A stretch of 64,000 nucleotides of DNA, taken from assembly GCF_024198235.1 (NCBI RefSeq), contig NZ_JAKCFB010000004.1, forward strand, positions 1 through 64,000, given 5' to 3'. The translations under genes and the position numbers were made by a program. The notes under the pieces are model-generated. The model was not told the origin of the DNA and did not search any database. It saw only the letters and a program-made list of their open reading frames with translations. The DNA is from Myxococcus dinghuensis. GTDB taxonomy: Bacteria; Myxococcota; Myxococcia; Myxococcales; Myxococcaceae. The first letter of the stretch is position 1; each line of letters begins with the position of its first letter. Of this stretch, positions 25,562 to 34,378 are shown in pieces.

Positions 25562-28264
25562 ATGAGCGTTGGACCCGCGAGTGGCAGTCGGAGCAACGGC
25601 ATCAGCGAGCAGGACGCAGCAGCACGGCGCGCCGCCGAGGAGGCCCGGCGCGCGGCGGCTGAAGCCGCTCGCCGGGCCGCGGAAGCTGCTCGCCAGGCGG
25701 CCGAGGCCCAGGCGCGGCAGGCCGCGGAGGTCGCTCGCAAGTCCAACACGGCCTTCGAGTGCATGCCGCGCCGCGAGCAGTTCGACGAACGCCTGGGTGC
25801 CGAGGCTCCGGCCACGTCGCTGCTCACGGAGGACACGCAGGACGGCCAGAAGAACTGCCTGGACGTCGCCGCCGACTGGGCCAACAGGGCCACGCCGGAG
25901 CTGCGCGCGAAGTCGGAGATGGTCTTCCTCGACGACACTCGCGCCGGCAAGGAGGGCGAATCCGGACACGTCGTCATCCGGCAGGGCGAGAAGATCCTCG
26001 ACCCGACGACGAACAAGTCCTACGAGTCGATGGACGACTTCAAGAAGGCCCAGCCGCACTACCAGGAGGCCGGTAGCGTCTCCGCCCGCCACATCAAGGA
26101 CATCTTCGACACGAAGCCCGGCTCGCCCGAACGGGCCGCCGCGTTGACCAAGGCGAAGGTCTCCCCCGAACTGCAGAAGATGATGGTCGCGGATGGCCCA
26201 CAGAAGACCTCCGCGGAGCAGGCCGCGCAGGACTACGACAAGGTCATCACGCGCCGCCCGAGCAACAGCGAGCCCAACAGCCTCTTCACAGAGTTGGTGA
26301 AGCAGAAGCGGACCGACCCCGAGTACCTCGCCCAGCTCGTCAAGTCCGCGAAGGAGGACGGCATCCTCGAGGAGCTCGTCGACCCGCGCCTCTCCAAGAG
26401 CGGCAATCCCCTCGACAGCAGCATCTTCGATGCGAACGACAAGGGCGAATACAGCTCCAAGAACCCGGGAGCGGGCGAACTCCGAAACGACGTCTTGACC
26501 GCGCTCGACGCCGCGAAGGCCAAGGGAATCATCACCGACCAGGAGATCGGCGCCCTCGCCCAGAAGAGCGGGCCGTGGAAGAGCATCGCCCACGAGATGC
26601 AACCCGGCTGGGCGGGCCCCCGGGTCGCCGGGACCGAGATCCGCGGCGCCCAGGCTCGGTACGACGAAGCGAACGCGAAGGCCAACGACAAGAACATGGA
26701 GCTGCAGAAGCTCCTCGCAGGCATGGGGCCGGCGCTCACCCCCAAGCAGCAACAGAAGTTCATCTCGAAGTTCATGAACGAGCCGGACAACAAGAAGATC
26801 TTCGCCGCCCAGGCGCAGGCCGCGAAGAACCTGGCCGAGACCGTCGAGAAACACAAAGAAGGCATCCTGAAGAGCGCCGCCACCAATCCCAGTGGCGCGA
26901 AGGACCTCTACACCGCGCTCAAGACCATCGCCAACTCGGGCGCCGCCAAGACCGCCATCGACCTCGCCATCGCGATAAAGAAGAACCCAGACACCCGAGC
27001 GGCCTTCGAGGGATTCAAGGACTTCGACAAGGAGGTCATGGAACCCGCCATCGCCGGGGGGATGGCCCAATACCTCGCGGAGAACCCCAAGGACCCTCAG
27101 GGCGCCATCGAGGACTACAGCCAGAAGCTGGCCGACTACAAGCCCTTCGCGGACAACAACCTCAAGCCCCTCTTCGATCTCCAGGGAGGAATCGCGAAAA
27201 TCAAACAGGGCTTCGGGGAGCGAGGTGTCCCCGCTGACGAGCGGCTGGGCATCCTCAAGCACCTGACCGAGGAATACGAAGGGAAGGGGGCGCTCGGAAG
27301 AGGGCTCTTGAAAGGCGTCCTCGTGGCCTGGAGTGCCGTCAACGGTGGCGAGAAAGCGCTCGACGGCGAGTACGCCGAGATGGCCAAGGAGTTCACGAAG
27401 TCAGTGCAGGGAGGCACCGAGCTCTTCGCGGGCGCGACGAAGGCCCTGGTGAACGCGGGTAAACTGACCCAGTACACCAACGCAGCGAAGCACGCAGATT
27501 TCGCGGCGAGGTTCGTCCCGGGACTCGGCGTCCTCGCGAACTTCTCCTCGGCCGTGGTCAATCTGGAGAAGACCTTCGATGGCAATCCAGGCAATGCCCT
27601 GGCGTTCTGCGGCGACCTCATGGGAATGGTCGGGAGCGCCATCGAAGCGGTCCCGGCGCTCGGCGCGCTCGGGGCTGGCATCAACGGAGCTGGCGGCGTC
27701 ATCAACGTGGTTGGTGAATGGGCGGGGAACAAGATCGACGGGGACAAGGAGAAGAAGCTCGCCGCCGCCGAGGAGAAGAAATTCAACGACCACCGCGCGA
27801 AGCTCCTGCACGAGGCCGTCGGGGATCCCGAACTGGAGCGCGTCCTCCTCGCCAGCGATGGCACGGTGGCCGAGAAGCTGACCCAGGACCTGAAGCTGGA
27901 CATCGAGGACGTCCAGGAGCTCGCCAAGGCCTATCCCGACTTCATGCCCGAAGGAAACACCAGCCTGCTCGATGGCCTGCAGAAGTCCGCAGAGCAGACC
28001 CATATGAAGCCCAGCGAACTCCTCGGATTCCTCAACGCCATCGGCAAAGGCACGCCAGAGCCAAGCCTGGCGCTGCGCACCGTTCTCGACCACTTCAAGT
28101 TGGGCGACCCGCTCTCGATGAGCAGGCTGAAGAGCAAGGAGGACCTGCTCAACGCATTGAGGAGTGAAGTTCGCAAGTTCGACTACGACCCCAACTACAA
28201 GAACCGCGTCCCCAGCGAGAGACAGGGCTACGAGAACGCCATCAGGTTCCTCGAGAAGCACTGA
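25562..28264 (+). CDS. Large coiled-coil protein with papain-fold-like module (candidate effector)
   Basis: ATG 25562 has AGGAG 7 bases upstream; the upstream extension of the frame lacks coding character. The protein has 900 residues. Residues about 17-60 are an Ala/Glu/Arg coiled coil (repeated EAARRAAE units). Residues about 93-160 contain NCLDVAADWA (Cys99), GHVVIRQ (His136) and ILDPTTNKS (Asp147). The order, with a Cys at a helix start, GHV and DP, is that of papain-fold toxins and deamidases. A long helical region follows. At about 655-725 is a Gly/Ala-rich hydrophobic hairpin (LGVLANFSSAVV, IEAVPALGALGAGINGAGGVINVVG), as in membrane-inserting toxins. There is no signal peptide. Its location beside kinase/FHA regulators and its sigma54-like promoter suggest regulated deployment. 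Function is inferred only. Confidence 0.75.
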   Translation: MSVGPASGSRSNGISEQDAAARRAAEEARRAAAEAARRAAEAARQAAEAQARQAAEVARKSNTAFECMPRREQFDERLGAEAPATSLLTEDTQDGQKNCLDVAADWANRATPELRAKSEMVFLDDTRAGKEGESGHVVIRQGEKILDPTTNKSYESMDDFKKAQPHYQEAGSVSARHIKDIFDTKPGSPERAAALTKAKVSPELQKMMVADGPQKTSAEQAAQDYDKVITRRPSNSEPNSLFTELVKQKRTDPEYLAQLVKSAKEDGILEELVDPRLSKSGNPLDSSIFDANDKGEYSSKNPGAGELRNDVLTALDAAKAKGIITDQEIGALAQKSGPWKSIAHEMQPGWAGPRVAGTEIRGAQARYDEANAKANDKNMELQKLLAGMGPALTPKQQQKFISKFMNEPDNKKIFAAQAQAAKNLAETVEKHKEGILKSAATNPSGAKDLYTALKTIANSGAAKTAIDLAIAIKKNPDTRAAFEGFKDFDKEVMEPAIAGGMAQYLAENPKDPQGAIEDYSQKLADYKPFADNNLKPLFDLQGGIAKIKQGFGERGVPADERLGILKHLTEEYEGKGALGRGLLKGVLVAWSAVNGGEKALDGEYAEMAKEFTKSVQGGTELFAGATKALVNAGKLTQYTNAAKHADFAARFVPGLGVLANFSSAVVNLEKTFDGNPGNALAFCGDLMGMVGSAIEAVPALGALGAGINGAGGVINVVGEWAGNKIDGDKEKKLAAAEEKKFNDHRAKLLHEAVGDPELERVLLASDGTVAEKLTQDLKLDIEDVQELAKAYPDFMPEGNTSLLDGLQKSAEQTHMKPSELLGFLNAIGKGTPEPSLALRTVLDHFKLGDPLSMSRLKSKEDLLNALRSEVRKFDYDPNYKNRVPSERQGYENAIRFLEKH

Positions 28265-28437
28265 CCTCTCCCCCGGATGAATCCGCAGAGCAAAATCCAG
28301 CACCCTCCACGTTCAGCACACTTTTCCTGGACTCCCGGGTTATGCTGCGGAGGTGGCGAAGCATCGACAAAGACCAGACACATGCGTGGTGAGCCCTCGG
28401 GACCGCCGCGTACGTGCATGGTGGAAGGCCCGGCGCC

Positions 28438-29442
28438 ATGGCGCACGCGGCTGACCTCGGGATGCTCGGCCGCTACCGGCTGCGCGCGCTTCTGGCGCGT
28501 GGCGGGATGGCGGAGCTCTTCCTGGCGGACCTCCCCGGGCCCGAGGGCTTCGAGAAGCCAGTGGCCATCAAGCGGATGCTTCCACAACTCGCCACCCAGG
28601 AGACCTACCGGCAGATGTTCGCCCAGGAGGCTCGGCTCATGGCCACCTTCGGGCACGGGCACGTCGTCTCCGCCCTGGACTACGGCGTGGAACAGGGCAA
28701 CCCCTACCTGGTGCTCGAATACGTCGACGGCGCGGACCTGGAGCACGTCCTGGGAGACGGCCGCGTGCTGCCACCCCCGTTGGCGCGATACGTGGGGCTG
28801 TGCCTGCTCCGCGCCCTGGAGCACGTCCATGGCCTGCGCGACCCTCAGGGAGAGCCGCTGGGCATCGTCCACCGGGACATCAGCCCGGCCAATGTCCTGC
28901 TCGGGCGCACCGGCGACGTGAAGCTGGCGGACTTCGGCATCGCCAAGGGGCTGCGGACGCCCTCTCGCACCGCGCCCGGCAGCACGCGCGGACGGCTCCG
29001 GTACATGTCCCCCGAGCAGGTCCAGGGCGGTCCGCTGGATGGTCGGGCGGACCTCTTCTCGCTCGCGGTGCTCCTATACGAGGCACTGGTGGGACGGGGG
29101 CCGTACTCCGCCAAGACGGATGCCCAGTTGCTGCTCGCCGTCCGCGAATCACGGCTGGCACCGCCGGACGACCTGCTGCGCGCGGCGGGCCCCACCCTTG
29201 CCGAGGTGCTGCTCCGCGCTCTGCGCCCCCATCCCGCGGAGCGCTATGCCTCGGCGAACGAGATGGCGCGAGCGCTGGCGGCGGTGTGCGGCGGAGACGA
29301 GGCCCAACAACCCTGGTGCGTGGCGGAGGTGGTGGCGCGGACGCTCGCCGCGGACGCCACGGCGCCCGAAGTGGCGCGACAGGCCGCGGGCCGCAGCCCC
29401 TTCTCGGCCGTCCTGCTCGAGGTGAGCAAAGAAGAGACATGA
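28438..29442 (+). CDS. Eukaryotic-type Ser/Thr protein kinase (cytoplasmic)
   Basis: From ATG 28438 it has 334 residues (GTG 28414 would add eight). It has a complete Hanks kinase: loop ARGGMAELFLA, Lys45 in KPVAIKRM, HRDISPANV (145-153), DFG (165-167), and RLRYMSPEQVQGG in the activation segment. The C-terminal ~60 residues are Ala-rich and helical. No membrane span is present, so it is cytosolic. It lies 63 bp upstream of an FHA-sigma54 activator gene whose FHA domain could read its phosphorylation. Confidence 0.92.
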   Translation: MAHAADLGMLGRYRLRALLARGGMAELFLADLPGPEGFEKPVAIKRMLPQLATQETYRQMFAQEARLMATFGHGHVVSALDYGVEQGNPYLVLEYVDGADLEHVLGDGRVLPPPLARYVGLCLLRALEHVHGLRDPQGEPLGIVHRDISPANVLLGRTGDVKLADFGIAKGLRTPSRTAPGSTRGRLRYMSPEQVQGGPLDGRADLFSLAVLLYEALVGRGPYSAKTDAQLLLAVRESRLAPPDDLLRAAGPTLAEVLLRALRPHPAERYASANEMARALAAVCGGDEAQQPWCVAEVVARTLAADATAPEVARQAAGRSPFSAVLLEVSKEET

Positions 29443-29505
29443 AGGGGCGGGCCTGCTTGGAGGCCGAGCAGACATCACGCAATGACACGGAGTCGAGGGC
29501 ACGCC

Positions 29506-30846
29506 ATGTCAGACGAGACCGAGGTCATCTCCACCCTGGACCTGACAGGTGGACTCTCCGTCCGGAGGGCGAAACTCCAGGTCTCCTCCGGGCCGGAGCA
29601 GGGAGAGGAGGTGACGTCCTCGGCGGAGAAGCTGACCATCGGCAGCGCCCAGGGCAACGACCTGGTGCTCGGTGACGCCACCGTCTCCCGCTTCCATGCC
29701 GAGTTGGTCCGGGAGCCCGGCGGATATCGGCTCAGGGACCTGGGCAGCACCAACGGCACGCGGGTGGACCACGTCCGCATCGCGGACGCCCACGTGGTGG
29801 ATGGCTCCACGCTGGCCTTCGGCAACACGTCCGTGCGCTTCACCTTGGTGGCGGAACAAGACGTGGTGCCGCTGCATCCGGAGCCGCGCTTCGGCAAGCT
29901 CGTCGGGGAAGGCGTCGCGATGCGGTCCTTGTTCGCGCGGCTCGCGCGCCTGGCTGTCACCGACGCCACCATCCTCATCGAGGGTGAGAGCGGCACGGGC
30001 AAGGAGCTGGTGGCCGAGGCGCTCCATCAACAGAGCCCGCGCGGCTCCGGCCCCTTCGTGGTGGTCGACTGCGGCTCCATCCCCTCGGAGCTGGTGGAGA
30101 GCGAGCTGTTCGGTCACGAGAAGGGCTCCTTCACCGGCGCCGTCCAGGAGCGCCGAGGCGCCTTCGAAGCCGCGCATGGAGGAACGCTCTTCCTCGACGA
30201 GATTGGAGAGCTACCGTTGGCCATGCAGCCGCGTCTGCTGCGGGCGCTGGAGCGCCGGCAGATCAAGCGCGTGGGCGCGGACACCTTCCGCCCCGTGGAC
30301 GTTCGGTTCGTCGCCGCCACGCACCGGGACCTGCGCGCCGCCGTCAATCGGGGGGCATTCCGAGAGGACCTGTATTTCCGCCTCGCCGTGGGCATGGTCC
30401 GCGTCCCCCCGCTGCGCTCCCACCTGGAGGACCTGTCGCTGTTGCTTCGGCACCTGTGGGAGGAGACCTTCCGCACGCTCGGGCTGCCCGCTCGCCCCTA
30501 CATCGCGCCAGGCGCGGACACGCTGCACCAGCTCATGGCGCTTCCCTGGAGAGGCAACGTGCGCGAGCTGCGCAACTTCGTGGAGCGCAGCGTGGCCATG
30601 TCCGGCGCCCTGGACGCGGCGTTCGTCCAGGGCGCGACATCGTCACACATCGCGCCGGGCCAGCCCTCGGTGCGTGTGGACCTGTCGTACAAGGACGCGA
30701 AGGAGGCGTGGCTGGATTTCTTCGAGGAGACCTACCTGCGCCAGCGCCTGAACGCCGCGGGAGGCAACGTGAGCCAGATGGCTCGCGAGGCCAGGGTGGA
30801 CCGCGCCCACGTCATCAAGCTCCTGCGCAAGCACGCGGTGCGCTGA
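29506..30846 (+). CDS. FHA-containing sigma54-dependent transcriptional activator
   Basis: From ATG 29506 it has 446 residues. FHA domain: residues about 40-115 (LTIGSAQGNDLVLG, VSRFHAEL, DLGSTNGTRVD). The AAA+ domain follows: Walker A GESGTGKE (160-167), the sigma54 contact loop GSFTGA (207-212, usually GAFTGA), Walker B LFLDEIGEL, and R-fingers in REDLYFRL. The C-terminal Fis-type helix-turn-helix reads AAGGNVSQMAREARVDRAHVIKLLRKH. Instead of a receiver it senses phosphothreonine, so Ser/Thr kinases control it. It is flanked on both sides by kinase genes. Confidence 0.95.
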   Translation: MSDETEVISTLDLTGGLSVRRAKLQVSSGPEQGEEVTSSAEKLTIGSAQGNDLVLGDATVSRFHAELVREPGGYRLRDLGSTNGTRVDHVRIADAHVVDGSTLAFGNTSVRFTLVAEQDVVPLHPEPRFGKLVGEGVAMRSLFARLARLAVTDATILIEGESGTGKELVAEALHQQSPRGSGPFVVVDCGSIPSELVESELFGHEKGSFTGAVQERRGAFEAAHGGTLFLDEIGELPLAMQPRLLRALERRQIKRVGADTFRPVDVRFVAATHRDLRAAVNRGAFREDLYFRLAVGMVRVPPLRSHLEDLSLLLRHLWEETFRTLGLPARPYIAPGADTLHQLMALPWRGNVRELRNFVERSVAMSGALDAAFVQGATSSHIAPGQPSVRVDLSYKDAKEAWLDFFEETYLRQRLNAAGGNVSQMAREARVDRAHVIKLLRKHAVR

Positions 30847-30870
30847 CCCACCTGAGAGGGACTCCGAACG

Positions 30871-32349
30871 ATGGTCGCCCCCACGACGATGCCCAGGTGC
30901 CCCAGGTGCCAGAGCGAGTACGGCGAGGGTGTCGTCTACTGCGCCCTGGACGGCGTGCCCCTGCTCCCCATGGTGCTCGAGGGGCGCTACCGTCTCCTTT
31001 CCCAGTTGGGTGAGGGCGGTATGGGGGTCGTCTACCTGGGCGAGCATCTCGGGCTCGGCAAGCGGGTGGCGGTGAAGGTGCTGCGCGGCGAGCTGTCTCG
31101 CGACGAGACCTTCCGCCAGCGCTTCGAGCAGGAAGCCGTCGCCGCCAGCCAGATTGGCCACGAGCACATCGTCGACGTGACGGACCTGGGCCGCGCCCCG
31201 AGCGGCGAACTCTACTACGTGATGGAGTTGCTGACGGGTCAGAGCCTGGGCTCGCTGCTCCGTCACGAGCACCGCCTTCCGCTCGGGCGGGCCGTCCACA
31301 TCCTCGCCCAGGTGTGTCGCGCGCTGGAGGCCGCGCACTCGCGGGGAATCATCCACCGCGACGTGACGCCGCAGAACGTGATGGTGCTCTCGCGCGAGGG
31401 ACGGCCGGACTTCGTCAAGGTGGTGGACTTCGGGCTCTCCAAGCTGAGCGGCCGACAGGGGAAGAAGCTCACGGAGACCGGTGCCATCCTGGGCACGGCG
31501 GACTACGTCGCCCCCGAGCAGGTCAAGGGGGACGCCGTGGACACGTACACGGATGTCTATGCCTTGGGCGTGCTCACGTACGAGCTGCTCACGGGCACCC
31601 CGCCCTTCCAGGCGGAGAACACCTTCGCCACCATGCTCCTGCACCTGGAGGCGCCGGTGGAGCCTCCGAGCCGGCGCAGCCCCGAGTCGGGCCTGCCGAC
31701 CGCGGTGGACGCACTGGTGCTGCAGGCGCTCGCGAAGGAGCCCCACGAGCGACCCACGATGGCCCATTACCGCGCGGAGCTGGAGGCACTCGTCCCGAGC
31801 GCGCAGAAGCACGCGTCCGCGAGGGCGCGGGTCACGCCCTCAGCCCCCACGCCCGCCCCGCGGCCCGTCCACCCTCGCGCCCCGCCCAAACGAGGCACGG
31901 CACCCAAGCGGTGGCGATGGGCTGCGACGGGGGGAGCACTGGCCGCGGTTGGTGTCGCGATGGGATGGCTGGCCCATCGAGCGCCGCCACCAGCGGCCCA
32001 GGTGACGGCCGCCGCGCCCCACGTGGAACCTCCAGCTCCCTCGCCCGGTCCGGCCCCTCTGCGTCCAGAGGAGCAGCCTCGCGTCTTGGTCGTCTCCAAT
32101 CCTCCGGGCGCCATGGTGAGCGTCGGAGGCCGCGTTCTCGGAAGAACGCCGTTGGAGCTGGACGCGGTGGACGGTGGGGGCCCTTGGCGATTCGAGCTGG
32201 ATGGCCACTCGCCCGCCACCGTGGAACGCCTACCCCCGAGCGGACGCCTTGACGTGTCACTGAAGAAGTTGCCTGTCGCGCCCGCCTCCAGTCCCCCCGC
32301 ATCCAGGATGAAGAGGGTACGGGAGCTCAAGCCCAACCCCTTCGATTGA
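30871..32349 (+). CDS. Membrane Ser/Thr kinase with zinc-ribbon N-terminus and PEGA domain
   Basis: This 492-residue protein starts with a Cys motif (CPRCQSEYGEGVVYC, residues 10-24), probably a zinc ribbon. The kinase domain has LGEGGMGVVYLGEH, Lys69, HRDVTPQNV (162-170), DFG (186-188) and GTADYVAPEQ. A Pro/Ala/Arg linker leads to one membrane span at about residues 350-370 (RWAATGGALAAVGVAMGWLAH). The outer part has a PEGA domain (VVSNPPGAMVSVGGRVLGRTPLELD), a fold linked to surface or glycan contact. Thus it could relay an envelope cue to the FHA activator. It lies 24 bp after that gene. Confidence 0.93.
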   Translation: MVAPTTMPRCPRCQSEYGEGVVYCALDGVPLLPMVLEGRYRLLSQLGEGGMGVVYLGEHLGLGKRVAVKVLRGELSRDETFRQRFEQEAVAASQIGHEHIVDVTDLGRAPSGELYYVMELLTGQSLGSLLRHEHRLPLGRAVHILAQVCRALEAAHSRGIIHRDVTPQNVMVLSREGRPDFVKVVDFGLSKLSGRQGKKLTETGAILGTADYVAPEQVKGDAVDTYTDVYALGVLTYELLTGTPPFQAENTFATMLLHLEAPVEPPSRRSPESGLPTAVDALVLQALAKEPHERPTMAHYRAELEALVPSAQKHASARARVTPSAPTPAPRPVHPRAPPKRGTAPKRWRWAATGGALAAVGVAMGWLAHRAPPPAAQVTAAAPHVEPPAPSPGPAPLRPEEQPRVLVVSNPPGAMVSVGGRVLGRTPLELDAVDGGGPWRFELDGHSPATVERLPPSGRLDVSLKKLPVAPASSPPASRMKRVRELKPNPFD

Positions 32350-32356
32350 GCAGACG

Positions 32357-33241
32357 ATGCCCCTCCTCCCCAGAACCGCATCCCTGTTTCTCCTCGTGTT
32401 GTCGTTGGCCCTGACAGGCACCGAGGCTCTCGCGGCCGATGCCTCGGCCCGAGCGGCGGCACGTCGTGCCTTCGAGCGTGGCAGCCAGCTCTATCAACAG
32501 GCCCGCTATGCCGAGGCGGCGGCCGCCTTCGAGGAAGCGCACAGCCGGCTCCCCACCGGGGTGATCCTCTACAACCTCGGTCAGTGCTACGAGAAGCTGG
32601 GGGACCTGGAGAAGGCGCTCGCGTCCTATCGCGAGTACCTGAGGCTCGAGCCCAGGGCCAAGGACCGGGAGGGTGTCCAGCAGCGCATCGCGGACCTCGA
32701 CACCCGATTCGAGGCCATGCGCCAACCGCTGGTCTCGGTGACCAGCGAGCCCGCGGGGGCCCAGGTGCGCCTGGATGGCCAGGACCGAGGCCAGACGCCC
32801 TGGAGCGCGCCCATCGAGGCCGGCAAGCACGCACTCGAGCTGAGTCTCCCGAACCATCAGCCGGTGAAGCGCGACCTGACGGTGCGCGCGGGTGAACCCA
32901 TCCAGTTGCAACTGGTCCTCCTCCCTGTCGCTCCAGTGGTGGAGGCTCCGCAATCCACCCCCGTCCCCGTCATCGAGGAGGAAGCGCCAACTCGTGGCCG
33001 CACCTGGACCTGGGTCGCCGCGGGCGCCGCGGGAGTCGCGGCGGCGGGAGCGGTGACGCTCGGAATCATGGCTCGCTCCGACTCTCGGGAGTTGACCACC
33101 CGCATGCACGAGCGGACCGAGGTCAACCGGCTGCGGGATTCGGCGAGCAACAAGTCGCGGACGTCCAACATCCTCTATGGCGTGGCGGGCGTGGCGGGAG
33201 CCGCGAGCGTCACCCTCTTCTTCGTCGAGGGGAGCTTCTGA
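32357..33241 (+). CDS. Secreted TPR/PEGA protein
   Basis: This 294-residue protein has a cleavable signal peptide (MPLLPRTASLFLLVLSLALTGTEALAA). TPR repeats follow (RRAFERGSQLYQQARYAEAAAAFEEAH; VILYNLGQCYEKLGDLEKALASYREYLRLEP), then a PEGA domain (VSVTSEPAGAQVRLDGQDRGQTPW). Near the C-terminus are two hydrophobic segments (TWTWVAAGAAGVAAAGAVTLGIM and a final VAGVAGAASVTLFFV). It is probably inner-membrane anchored or periplasmic. The start is 7 bp after the kinase stop and the next gene begins 1 bp after its end. It may be the periplasmic partner of the kinase's PEGA domain. Confidence 0.85.
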   Translation: MPLLPRTASLFLLVLSLALTGTEALAADASARAAARRAFERGSQLYQQARYAEAAAAFEEAHSRLPTGVILYNLGQCYEKLGDLEKALASYREYLRLEPRAKDREGVQQRIADLDTRFEAMRQPLVSVTSEPAGAQVRLDGQDRGQTPWSAPIEAGKHALELSLPNHQPVKRDLTVRAGEPIQLQLVLLPVAPVVEAPQSTPVPVIEEEAPTRGRTWTWVAAGAAGVAAAGAVTLGIMARSDSRELTTRMHERTEVNRLRDSASNKSRTSNILYGVAGVAGAASVTLFFVEGSF

Positions 33242-33242
33242 C

Positions 33243-34322
33243 ATGCGAATGACCTGGATGCTGTTGGGAGTCCTCTGGTTGGGCTGCTCCGTTCAGCTCA
33301 CGGGGGTGCCGTGCCTGAATGACTTCCATTGCACGGAGACCGAGCACTGCGGGGATGCCGGAGCATGTGAGCAGGGCGCGCGAACGGAACAGATGTTGGT
33401 CGAGTCCTGTCTGTTGGCAGCACGGCAAATCGCGGTCCGGGCGGGAGAGTGCCTCCATGGCCCCGCCGAGACCTTCGAGTCGGTCATCTTCCCAGACACC
33501 GCATGCACGTCCATCGCGAGGAGTGTATTGGCCGGGAGACAGACATTCCTGCTCGACAAGCTCGACGGATGTGTAGCCGCCATGCGTGAGCGCTCCTGCG
33601 AGGAACTGGAGGACCTCGTGAAACTGACTCCATGGACGCTGCTGGAAGGTTGCCAGGCATTCACCGCACAGGTCGAGACAGGCGGGACATGCGCCAGTAC
33701 CGCCGACTGCTCGGACGGCTGGTGCGATTCCTCAACCGGCTGTCCTGGTGTCTGCCGACCGTACGTCCCTCTCGGTCAGTCCTGCAACAATCAGAATCGA
33801 TGCGCCCCAGGCTCGTCCTGCTTTCCCCGTGAAACCTGCACTCCTGCTGTCACGAAGGGGGGCTCTTGCATCAACGCGGGACAGTGCGCGTCGGGCTCCA
33901 ACCTCACTTGTTCCGGATTGAGGTGCATCGAGCGCAAGACCGATGGCCCATGTAGCGGCAATACAGAGTGTTTGCCTGGATATCGATGTGTCAAGACTGA
34001 GACATCCGACCACGAGTGCCGGCCTGCGAAGGCACCAGGCGAGCCGTGTGATCCGACCGCAGGTGAATGCTCCGAACTCGCCTTCTGCTCCCGGGAGACC
34101 AACACCTGTCGTCCCTATCCCAGACAAGGTGAGCCGTGTGGACCATGGCCTGACGTACCAGGCGGGTACCTCTTCTGCCTAGACAACGTCTGTGGCATCG
34201 GGGCCTCTATCCTATGCAATACCCCCTTCTATCCTGCCGGAAAGGATTGTCTGAGAAATCTGGATTGCGGCCCCGCTGGCGCGTGCATCAATCTCAAGTG
34301 CGTCACTCAGTGGTGCCCCTGA
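33243..34322 (+). CDS. Cys-rich lipoprotein (Dickkopf-like repeats)
   Basis: From ATG 33243 it has 359 residues. The signal peptide MRMTWMLLGVLWLGCS ends in lipobox LWLGC. The mature protein has more than 30 Cys in repeated small modules such as GTCASTADCSDGWCDSSTGCPGVC, GQSCNNQNRCAPGSSC and GPCSGNTECLPGYRC. These resemble the disulfide-knotted repeats common in myxobacterial surface proteins. It is the last gene of the kinase cluster and is codirectional with no gap, so it is probably coexpressed as an outer-membrane or surface component. GC content drops slightly relative to the kinases. Confidence 0.8.
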   Translation: MRMTWMLLGVLWLGCSVQLTGVPCLNDFHCTETEHCGDAGACEQGARTEQMLVESCLLAARQIAVRAGECLHGPAETFESVIFPDTACTSIARSVLAGRQTFLLDKLDGCVAAMRERSCEELEDLVKLTPWTLLEGCQAFTAQVETGGTCASTADCSDGWCDSSTGCPGVCRPYVPLGQSCNNQNRCAPGSSCFPRETCTPAVTKGGSCINAGQCASGSNLTCSGLRCIERKTDGPCSGNTECLPGYRCVKTETSDHECRPAKAPGEPCDPTAGECSELAFCSRETNTCRPYPRQGEPCGPWPDVPGGYLFCLDNVCGIGASILCNTPFYPAGKDCLRNLDCGPAGACINLKCVTQWCP

Positions 34323-34348
34323 ACAGCGCAATGAGACCGGCGCCACCT

Positions 34349-34378
34349 GCCTCGGCTACGCCGGCCTCACGCCGAGGC
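34349..34378. terminator. Hairpin between convergent lipoprotein and GST genes
   Basis: GCCTCGGC and GCCGAGGC form an 8-bp stem with a 14-base loop just past the lipoprotein stop, overlapping the GST gene's 3' end. Confidence 0.5.

Noticed and set aside
28265-28437. Sigma54-like element before the first kinase (TGGACTCCCGGGTTATGCT)
   Set aside because: The GG-GC spacing is 15 rather than 12 bases, outside the fixed sigma54 geometry.
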